Shown: piece after piece, positions 5,590 to 11,105 of the stretch | How the letters are laid out: each line of letters opens with the position of its first letter | Position numbering within the stretch: position 1 is the stretch's first letter | NCBI GenBank assembly: GCA_003641795.1 | Contig: QNAP01000039.1 | Coordinates: forward strand, 1 to 11,105 | Source: Thermotogae bacterium | Lineage (GTDB): Bacteria > Thermotogota > Thermotogae > UBA12178 | Direction: 5' to 3' | DNA: 11,105 nt | Translations under genes and position numbers: made by a program | Notes under the pieces: generated by a model | The model's input: only the letters and a program-made list of their open reading frames with translations | Told to the model about the DNA's origin: nothing | Databases searched by the model: none

Positions 5590-6924
5590 ATGAAAGGTTG
5601 GAAGCGCGCTCTCTCAGTTTTGGTTCTGTTCTTGGTTTGGGGAAGCTTGGTTTTGGCTGTCGAGAACATCACGTTGAGGGCTTACGTCATAGGTCCAGGC
5701 CCCATGGGGATCAAAAAGGCTACGAACCTGGAATTGGCGGCTCAACGGTTGAACCAGATGCTCGAAGCTATCGGCTCAGAAATTCGCGTACAGGTAGACG
5801 TCAACTTTTCCGAGTTGAAGTGGAGCCCATTTGCGGATAAGTTCTATCTAGATTTCGCAGCTGGTAAGGCACCGGACATCGTCACCCTCCGCGAGACTGC
5901 GGAGCTGGCGAAGGGCGGCTTTATTGTTCCTATGGACGAGCACGTGGAACAGTTCTGGGCGATGAACTACTTCGACTTCTATCCAAATCTGTGGGAAGGA
6001 GCAACGTGGAATGGAAAGATATGGGGCATCCCACATGACATTTCACCGACGGGGGTGTGGTACCGTAGGGATGTTCTCAGAAAACTGGGCTACTCTGATG
6101 AAGAAATCGATCGCCTCTTGCCTCCAGACGGTGATACAACCCTTGAAACCCTTGCAAGACTTGCTCAGGAAGCTGTTAAAGCGGGACTGGTTGAATACGG
6201 TATTCTGCACCGTCCCAGCAAAGGCCCGGGTATATACAACATGTTACTGGCCTTCGGTGCTGAGTGTTACGATCCCTCGGCAGACACTCTGGTTTTCAAC
6301 GAGTCGGCGCTTTTGAACTTCTACCGATGGCATAAGAGCATGGTTGAAGCGGGGGTGATTCCACCTGAACCTCCAAGCTGGTCCACCATTCACAGCACTT
6401 TTGTTGCGGGGAAGACCTTCGCCACACTGGCAAGCCACATCGGTACACCGGCGGAGTGGAAGGCGAAATACGGGCTCACAGATGAATCTCTCTACCACGA
6501 TCTCGGATTCATGCCGTTTCCACCTACGGAAAATGCCAAGAAGCGGGGTGTTAAGCCTTCATCTGTTCATGACTTCCCTCTCTACTTTGTGACCAGTCAA
6601 TCAAAACATCCTGAATTGGCAAAACTGCTCATCATGTTTGCTACGAGTTCCGAAGCCTGCGCGATCCACTCGCGTTACACGTTGAGACCACCTTATCGAA
6701 GGTCTGCTATGTACCTGCTTTCCGATGTGGAGTACATTCAAAAAACGGCAGCATCTGTTGAGAGTGTTCGCCCGGTTCCTGTTCATCCGAAGTTTTGGGA
6801 CTATATGGACAGAGTTTTCGAAGCGTTGAAGGGCGTTGAAGCTGGTGTGGTGAATCCAGAGCAGGCTGTGGAAGACCTGAAAATGTGGTTCCTTGCCGAA
6901 GTGGAAAACGGTAGACTGCTCTGA
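5590..6924 (+). CDS. extracellular sugar-binding protein of an ABC importer (family 1), 444 aa
   Basis: Captures a carbohydrate outside the cytoplasmic membrane and delivers it to the two permeases encoded next. The N-terminus is a signal peptide: basic MKGWKRA, a hydrophobic core SVLVLFLVWGSLVLA and a probable cut after Ala23. There is no lipobox cysteine, so the mature protein is soluble in the periplasm. The mature part has the SBP_bac_1 order: NLELAAQRLNQML, FAAGKAPDIVTLRE, GFIVPMDEHV, TWNGKIWGIPHDISPTGVWYRRD (near 138-160), a central helical lobe, FVAGKTFATLASH and DFPLYFVTSQSKHPELAKLL. Length is typical. GGGAGGTG gives a good ribosome site before the ATG. The ligand cannot be read from sequence; a distant likeness to polyol or inositol binders of Thermotoga is only an impression. 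Confidence 0.93.
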   Translation: MKGWKRALSVLVLFLVWGSLVLAVENITLRAYVIGPGPMGIKKATNLELAAQRLNQMLEAIGSEIRVQVDVNFSELKWSPFADKFYLDFAAGKAPDIVTLRETAELAKGGFIVPMDEHVEQFWAMNYFDFYPNLWEGATWNGKIWGIPHDISPTGVWYRRDVLRKLGYSDEEIDRLLPPDGDTTLETLARLAQEAVKAGLVEYGILHRPSKGPGIYNMLLAFGAECYDPSADTLVFNESALLNFYRWHKSMVEAGVIPPEPPSWSTIHSTFVAGKTFATLASHIGTPAEWKAKYGLTDESLYHDLGFMPFPPTENAKKRGVKPSSVHDFPLYFVTSQSKHPELAKLLIMFATSSEACAIHSRYTLRPPYRRSAMYLLSDVEYIQKTAASVESVRPVPVHPKFWDYMDRVFEALKGVEAGVVNPEQAVEDLKMWFLAEVENGRLL

Positions 6925-6972
6925 AACTGAAAGTCGGGGAAATGACCAACTGATACATAGGAGCTGATCGCT

Positions 6973-7887
6973 CTGAAAAAACGACGTACCTCAACCACAA
7001 AAGTCTTGGCTGTAAGTGTTTTTACGGGTCCCAGCATCTTCTTAATAACGCTGTTCTACTTTATTCCCGTGTTGCTAACGCTTTTGATCGCGTTTACAGA
7101 CATGGACCGAACTCTACAGTGGCGTTTCATCGGTTTGGATAATTTCCTGCGCTTGTTTGGCGTGAGTTCGAGAGATCCCTTCGTACCAAGGATAATACGA
7201 AACACCGTGATTTACGTCGCTGGGACCCTTCCTCTCACCATTTTTGGGGGCTTGTTTCTTTCGATTCTCTCTATGCGACTTCGTCGAGGAATGGGACTTT
7301 TCTTCCGATCGATATTTTTCATTCCGAGGGCGATTCCCCCGGTTGTTTGGGGATTCCTCTGGGCTTGGTCGTTTGAAGGCACTCGTTATGGCCTCTTCAA
7401 CGGGATAAGATCAATGCTTGGTCTACCTGTAATCCACTGGTTGATCAAATACCCCATGGTCATCGTCATTCTGGCTAATGGTTTCCTTGGTATTTCTCTC
7501 TCCATGCTTGTTTTCAGCTCCGCAATAGCCAGCATTCCCACTGATCTCACAAGAGCTGCCGAAATCGACGGAGCCACCAGATGGCAGACCACACGGTACA
7601 TCATCATTCCACTGTTGAAGTGGCCAATTTTGACGATGACAGCTTGGCATCTCATGTCTTTTGTGAACTCATATGTTTACATCATGCTGATAACTGGAGG
7701 GGGGCCCTATTATCGTACCGAAGTGTGGAGTCTCTACGCTTATCACACGGCCTTCAACCGTTATAGATATGGCTATGGTGCAAGTCTCACGACGATCTTG
7801 ATCGTGGTGAATATTGTACTGCTACTGGTCGTTTTGCGTACCTTCGGTTTACGACGCATGATTGGCCGTGGCAAGATCGAGGTGTGA
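6973..7887 (+). CDS. sugar ABC transporter permease, MalF/UgpA type, about 304 aa, probable CTG start
   Basis: One half of the membrane channel of the importer. Several membrane helices are evident (from TGPSIFLITLFYFIPVLLTL to the C-terminal LTTILIVVNIVLLLVVL), and the EAA coupling loop is clear: RAAEIDGATRWQTTRYIIIP, followed by LL and LKWP, which docks on the ATPase. The frame is open from a stop at 6958-6960. A TTG at 7006 has no ribosome site and would cut off the basic leader. A CTG at 6973 follows TAGGAG with a 9-base gap and gives the normal start (M)KKRRTSTTKVLAVSVF, so I choose CTG despite its rarity. The gene begins 48 bases after the binding-protein stop. The next permease gene starts at its stop codon. 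Confidence 0.9.
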   Translation: MKKRRTSTTKVLAVSVFTGPSIFLITLFYFIPVLLTLLIAFTDMDRTLQWRFIGLDNFLRLFGVSSRDPFVPRIIRNTVIYVAGTLPLTIFGGLFLSILSMRLRRGMGLFFRSIFFIPRAIPPVVWGFLWAWSFEGTRYGLFNGIRSMLGLPVIHWLIKYPMVIVILANGFLGISLSMLVFSSAIASIPTDLTRAAEIDGATRWQTTRYIIIPLLKWPILTMTAWHLMSFVNSYVYIMLITGGGPYYRTEVWSLYAYHTAFNRYRYGYGASLTTILIVVNIVLLLVVLRTFGLRRMIGRGKIEV

Positions 7888-7890
7888 GTG

Positions 7891-8721
7891 ATGACAAAAA
7901 AGACTGGTGCTGCTTTTCCTTACGTTCTCCTCGTGCTAGTGGCGGCTCCGTTCATCACCATGTACGTAGGATTTTTCCTTCGAGCTTTCGGAGAAGGACC
8001 ACAACTCGGCATCTTTCCGGAACGTTTCGGTCTTTCGAATTTCTCCTTTCTCTGGGAGCCTATAACGTGGGGATTGGCTGAAACAACGATTTGGGTCGCA
8101 CTGGCAAACACGATCCTTTTCGCCAGTGTTTCGGGGGCAGTCGTGACAGTCGTTTGCATGCTTGCCGGATACGCGGTTTCTCGAATAGAGTTCAAAGGTA
8201 AGAATACGTTCTTGGTACTTCAGTTGTTCCTTCATGCGGTGCCCGGACAAATCTTGTTGATCGCCATATTCTTTCTCCTTTATTATCTCCATCTGTTACA
8301 CAAAATTCCCGGGATCGCGCTGGCAAGAGCGTCTTTGGAAATTCCATTGGGTGTTTGGATGACCAAGGGGTTTTTCGACGCGATCCCCTGGGACGTGGAA
8401 CGCGCCGCGATGATCGATGGGTGTACGAGACTGCAGGTGTGGTATAAGATCTTTCTGCCTTTGGTAAAGCCAGGTGTTGCCGCTGTTTTTATCTGGGGTT
8501 TTCTCTTCGCTTGGCATGACTTCATATACGTTTACACTCTGTTGCCGGGAACGGCGAAACTCATGTCCACCTTGATCCAAAGTCTTTTAGCCACGGAAGT
8601 CATAGATTATGGTTATTTGGCAGCGATGTCCTTGCTGTACATGCTGCCTCCACTGACGCTTTTCGTTTTGCTCCAGCGGGCGCTCTTAAAGGTGCCCATA
8701 TTTGGAGGGAAAGGCATATGA
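7891..8721 (+). CDS. sugar ABC transporter permease, MalG/UgpE type, 276 aa
   Basis: Second half of the membrane channel, partner of the preceding permease. It starts (M)TKKTGAAFPYVLLVLVAAPF with a first membrane helix and has about six helices in all. A typical EAA loop ERAAMIDGCTRLQVWYKIFL and then PLVKPG lies about two thirds along, and LPPLTLFVLLQRALLKVPIFG ends the protein as is usual for MalG-like permeases. ATG 7891 is preferred over GTG 7888 because GAGGTG lies 6 bases before the ATG. It begins 3 bases after the previous stop, and its own stop overlaps the ATPase start (ATGA), indicating translational coupling across the three transport genes. Confidence 0.94.
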   Translation: MTKKTGAAFPYVLLVLVAAPFITMYVGFFLRAFGEGPQLGIFPERFGLSNFSFLWEPITWGLAETTIWVALANTILFASVSGAVVTVVCMLAGYAVSRIEFKGKNTFLVLQLFLHAVPGQILLIAIFFLLYYLHLLHKIPGIALARASLEIPLGVWMTKGFFDAIPWDVERAAMIDGCTRLQVWYKIFLPLVKPGVAAVFIWGFLFAWHDFIYVYTLLPGTAKLMSTLIQSLLATEVIDYGYLAAMSLLYMLPPLTLFVLLQRALLKVPIFGGKGI

Positions 8722-9803
8722 TGAAAGTGACATTGAGAAACCTTTGCAAGTATTTTCAGCAAATCAAAGCGGTGGACGGCCTGAACCTCGAAATCGCAGC
8801 GGGAGAATTCTTGGCCTTGCTTGGACCCTCCGGCTGTGGTAAGACCACCACCCTGTTGACCATTGCAGGCTTTTACAAACCAGACCAAGGTGAGATCTAT
8901 TTTGACGAGCAGTTGGTTAACGACCTTCCTCCAAGACTCAGGAATATCGGAATGGTATTTCAATCTTATGCGCTATATCCGCATATGAATGTCCTTGACA
9001 ACATAGCCTTTCCGCTAAAGCTGCAAAAGGTTCCAAAATCAGAGTGGAAGGCGCGTGCCATAGAAATAGCCAAACTGCTGGAAATAGCAGATCTACTGGA
9101 TAGAAAGCCAGGACAACTTTCCGGTGGTCAACAACAGCGCGTCGCTTTGGCAAGGGCACTTGTAAGAAACCCGAAACTCTTACTCTTGGACGAGCCGCTC
9201 TCCAATCTTGACGCCAAACTCAGGATATTCATGAGAGCAGAGTTGAAACGGCTTCAAAAAGAACTCGGTATAACTACCATCTTCGTGACACACGATCAAA
9301 TTGAGGCCATGACCATGGCGGATCGCATAGTGGTACTTAGAGAAGGACGTCTGCAGCAAGTTGGAACTCCGGATGAACTTTATGACTCTCCTGCCAATGT
9401 CTTTGTGGCCAGTTTCATAGGAACGCCTCCTATGAACCTTTTGGATGCTGAGATTGAGGTGGGAAAAGGAGACTACCGAGTGAAAACATCCCATTTCAGC
9501 TTCTCTCTGCCCAAAGAGATAGTAGCTAAAATAAAATATATCCCTTCACACGGAGTGGTGCTTGGCATTAGACCAGAGGATCTGATCATAGGTGAAGGTA
9601 ACATTAGAGGCTTGGTCTACGTAGTTGAACCATTGGGAAGAGATGAGCTGGTCACGCTGGAGGCGGGGGATATGAGGTTGAAGGCTCTCGTACCATCTCG
9701 CTTGAGGATCGGACTGAACGATAAGATTGAATTCTCCTTCTCAGTTGAAAGGGTTCATCTATTTGATAAGGAAACGGGCAAATCACTTTACAAGGAGGCG
9801 TAG
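8718..9803 (+). CDS. sugar ABC transporter ATPase, MalK/UgpC/MsmK type, 361 aa
   Basis: Powers the importer from the cytoplasmic side. Motifs appear in order: Walker A GPSGCGKTTTL (36-46), Q-loop FQSYALYP (Q82), signature LSGGQQQR (134-141), Walker B LLLLDEP (154-160) with D-loop SNLDA, and switch His192 in FVTHDQIEAM. Residues from about 240 on form the regulatory OB/TOBE domain found in MalK-like proteins, including GIRPEDLIIGEGNIRGLVYV. Length is standard. The ATG at 8718 overlaps the permease stop, with GGAGGG 8 bases upstream; ATG 8721 is a possible second start. Such ATPases sometimes serve several importers, but its place within the operon argues that it serves this one. Confidence 0.96.
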   Translation: MMKVTLRNLCKYFQQIKAVDGLNLEIAAGEFLALLGPSGCGKTTTLLTIAGFYKPDQGEIYFDEQLVNDLPPRLRNIGMVFQSYALYPHMNVLDNIAFPLKLQKVPKSEWKARAIEIAKLLEIADLLDRKPGQLSGGQQQRVALARALVRNPKLLLLDEPLSNLDAKLRIFMRAELKRLQKELGITTIFVTHDQIEAMTMADRIVVLREGRLQQVGTPDELYDSPANVFVASFIGTPPMNLLDAEIEVGKGDYRVKTSHFSFSLPKEIVAKIKYIPSHGVVLGIRPEDLIIGEGNIRGLVYVVEPLGRDELVTLEAGDMRLKALVPSRLRIGLNDKIEFSFSVERVHLFDKETGKSLYKEA

Positions 9804-9806
9804 AAG

Positions 9807-10688
9807 TTGAAGATCCACGGCATAGGAATAAACGCGCATCCGGCGAGAACGGATGGAAGGTTCGAGGAACTTGTGAGAGAGCTGACTTTCTTTCAAACCA
9901 TTGGGTACGATTACGTGGAGATACCGGTGGACGCCGTTGACGTGATCTACAGGGGAAGGATACATACGGGACAGTTGAGAACTTTGAAGCGAATACTGGA
10001 AAGGTTCAAACTGAAATACACTGTTCATGCGCCCAATGCCCTTGATTTGAGGGATCTGGAGAATATCGAGATTCAAAGAGAACTTTTCAGGTCCTGTGTA
10101 GACTTCACCAAAGAGATAGGTGCGCAGATCTTTGTGTACCACTACGGCAAGAGAACCAACGATCCCAATGTGGAAGACAAAATGAAGGAAACGATGGTAG
10201 AAATAGCAGACTACGCTGCTCGGAAAGAGGTTCTGATCTGTGTGGAGAACATAGAGATAGACACCGTGGATCACGTTGTGGAATTCGTCAAAGAGCTGAA
10301 ACACCCAGCAGTTTGGATGACTTTAGATTTGGGTCACGCCTATCTGTCAGCAAATCATTTTGGTTTCGAGTTCTTCGAGGCGGTAAGAAAGGCAGCGCCT
10401 TACGTTAGGCACATACACGTACAGGACAACTTTGGTATCTTCGAGCGAAAGCGTTTAACAGGATACGACGAGTACAAGTTAATCCCATACCGAAGACTTT
10501 TATCGTTGGGAAAGGGAGATCTTCATCTTCCTCCTGGCTGGGGAGAAGTTCCGTTAGATGAAGCTTTCGAGCTTCTCAAGAACTATGAAGGGGTTTTTAT
10601 GTTGGAATACCATCATCAACGGTATCTTTCTCAAGCAAAGGAGATCTACACGGCTGCGAAAGCCTATGTGGAAAGGCATCGTGATTGA
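9807..10688 (+). CDS. sugar phosphate isomerase/epimerase-like TIM-barrel protein, 293 aa
   Basis: Member of the xylose isomerase-like / AP endonuclease 2 TIM-barrel superfamily, metal-dependent enzymes that isomerise, epimerise or dehydrate sugars and inositol derivatives. Likely metal and active-site residues are H74 (VHAPN), E147 (CVENIE), D174 and H177 (TLDLGHAYL), H202/H204 (HIHVQDN), H240 in GKGDLHLPPGWGE (235-247) and E267 (MLEYHH). The TTG start is set by an AAGGAGG site 8 bases upstream, inside the end of the ATPase gene, 3 bases after which this gene begins. No hydrolase, kinase or dehydrogenase accompanies it in the window. Its place suggests it acts on the imported substrate or its first derivative; the exact reaction is unknown. 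Inositol or ketogluconate epimerisation, known in Thermotoga, is one option. Confidence 0.85.
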   Translation: MKIHGIGINAHPARTDGRFEELVRELTFFQTIGYDYVEIPVDAVDVIYRGRIHTGQLRTLKRILERFKLKYTVHAPNALDLRDLENIEIQRELFRSCVDFTKEIGAQIFVYHYGKRTNDPNVEDKMKETMVEIADYAARKEVLICVENIEIDTVDHVVEFVKELKHPAVWMTLDLGHAYLSANHFGFEFFEAVRKAAPYVRHIHVQDNFGIFERKRLTGYDEYKLIPYRRLLSLGKGDLHLPPGWGEVPLDEAFELLKNYEGVFMLEYHHQRYLSQAKEIYTAAKAYVERHRD

Positions 10689-10690
10689 TG

Positions 10691-10708
10691 AGATCAAGCG
10701 GTTGATCT
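10691..10708. repeat. short hairpin after the ABC operon
   Basis: AGATCAA (10691-10697) and TTGATCT (10702-10708) pair perfectly around a GCGG loop, two bases after the stop of the epimerase-like gene. No T run follows, so it is at best a weak terminator or 3'-end stabiliser. It also lies within the last codons of the converging LacI relic. Confidence 0.35.
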
Positions 10709-10813
10709 GCGCATAAGCTATGGCTTCAGTTAGATATGTGGTGATTCAATGTTCTCCCCCTTGATCATCTTCGCGAGCATTTCTACTGCTTTTTCACCTA
10801 TATGGAGCAGCTT
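10694..10813 (-). pseudogene. relic of a LacI-family regulator, C-terminus only
   Basis: Read leftward, the frame gives KLL then HIGEKAVEMLAKMIKGE, then NIESPHI, a stop (TAA at 10732-10730), LKP, a stop (TAG at 10720-10718), LMRRSTA and a final TGA at 10696-10694. The first part is the closing helix of LacI/PurR-family sensor domains (G-x-x-A-x-x-x-L-x-x-x-I-x-G-E), and the ending matches the family's typical R-x-ST terminus. All pieces stay in one frame, so two point changes to stops explain the breaks. A TGA at 10816-10814 ends the likeness, close to the start of the IS256 element, and the DNA-binding part is not in the window. The gene converged on the ABC operon and was probably its local regulator. 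Confidence 0.75.
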
Positions 10814-10852
10814 TCAAGGTAGTGTACAATGATTGCTGTAAAAACGGGAAAA

Positions 10853-10911
10853 GGCCCTGTATCCCTGTAAAATAGGAAAAACACACCACACCAAAGGAGG
10901 GATACAGGACC
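10853..10911 (+). promoter_or_regulatory. hairpin over the ribosome site of the IS256 transposase
   Basis: GGCCCTGTATCCCT (10853-10866) and AGGGATACAGGACC (10898-10911) pair at 13 of 14 positions across a 31-base loop. The right arm includes part of the AAAGGAGGG ribosome site and runs up to the base before the ATG. Transcripts entering from outside would carry both arms and fold, hiding the start. The same repeats could also be transposase-binding sites near the element's end. Confidence 0.6.
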
Positions 10912-11105
10912 ATGAAAAAACATCTTCATCTTCCTGGAGAAATTATACTCCGGTTTCTCCAGGATAACGAAGAGGGAATAAGACAGATTCTGACGTGGTT
11001 TCTAAACACCATCATGGAATACGAAGCACAACTTCAAGCCGGTGCGACGCATCATGAAAGAACCACTCCGAGGAAAGCGCACAGAAACGGATAGAGAAAG
11101 AGAAC
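10912..11105 (+). pseudogene. IS256-family (mutator type) transposase, N-terminal part, interrupted by TAG
   Basis: The ATG at 10912 follows AAAGGAGGG. The product has the standard IS256 start: LPGEIILRFLQDNEEGIRQI, LTWFLNTIMEYEAQLQAGA, then THHERTTPRKAHRNG. The last segment corresponds to the conserved G-A-x-x-x-ER-T-x-x-R-x-x-x-RNGYR motif. A TAG at 11092-11094 stands exactly where the conserved Tyr of RNGYR is expected, and the frame continues RKR as in intact family members, so one base change from TAC or TAT explains it. The DDE catalytic core lies beyond the window (whole proteins are about 400 residues). Unless the stop is a sequence error or is read through, this copy is inactive. Confidence 0.75.

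Larger units (their letters stand above)
10819..11105 (+). mobile_element. left part of an IS256-family insertion sequence, continuing past the window
   Basis: The element is identified by its transposase N-terminus. Its left boundary is inferred from where the LacI likeness ends (about 10814) and from a non-coding stretch with IS-like character (10825-10911) before the transposase. The exact terminal inverted repeat and target duplication cannot be fixed without the right end. The insertion sits in the regulator relic and probably removed or displaced its upstream part. Confidence 0.7.

Noticed and set aside
9783..10304. A 173-codon minus-strand ORF inside the epimerase-like gene.
   Set aside because: Shadow frame; the plus-strand product carries a consistent set of TIM-barrel metal-site motifs.

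Overview
The window looks like a chromosomal segment from a thermophilic, anaerobic bacterium of the Thermotogae (Thermotoga or Pseudothermotoga type). The reasons are a rubrerythrin / neelaredoxin / rubredoxin operon in the gene order I recall from Thermotoga maritima, a ROK-family regulator, a binding-protein-dependent sugar ABC operon whose binding protein has a plain signal peptide and no lipobox, strong GGAGG ribosome sites and TTG/GTG starts. The assignment comes from recalled gene order and protein character, not from a database search.

Layout. Positions 1-231 (minus) hold a short ORF that may be the broken N-terminus of a transposase. Positions 387-1436 (minus) hold the oxygen-defence operon rbr, superoxide reductase and rubredoxin, with a near-consensus promoter (1472-1500) and an 18-bp terminator stem (331-370). 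Positions 1523-2590 (minus) encode a degenerate ROK-type repressor. Positions 2591-3065 are AT-rich and mostly non-coding, with nested inverted repeats and a possible 49-codon ORF. Positions 3066-3506 (plus) carry a truncated transposase-like protein of the UPF0236/ISLre2 type. Positions 3594-4940 (plus) encode a membrane-anchored GAF/HD-GYP c-di-GMP phosphodiesterase. Positions 4941-5589 are non-coding and end in the leader of the next operon. Positions 5590-10688 (plus) are a five-gene operon: family 1 sugar-binding protein, two MalF/MalG-type permeases, a MalK-type ATPase and a sugar isomerase/epimerase-like TIM barrel. Positions 10694-10813 (minus) are the relic of a LacI-family regulator C-terminus. 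From about 10819 to the window end lies the left part of an IS256-family element.

How the parts fit. The ABC operon should import a carbohydrate or polyol, which the TIM-barrel enzyme may isomerise or epimerise; the substrate cannot be read from sequence. A LacI-type gene converged on this operon but is now broken by two in-frame stops and loss of everything upstream next to the IS256 element. A perfect 12-bp palindrome with a central CG, the usual form of a LacI-family operator, remains 39 bp upstream of the binding-protein gene. The operon may thus have lost its local repressor. The redox operon is independent: rubredoxin donates electrons to superoxide reductase and rubrerythrin, which remove superoxide and peroxide.

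I see no CRISPR array, rRNA, tRNA or defence system, and no clearly new biological system. The most useful observations are the orphaned operator with its repressor relic, a probable CTG start codon in the first permease gene, hairpins over the starts of two reading frames, and an in-frame TAG in the IS256 transposase.
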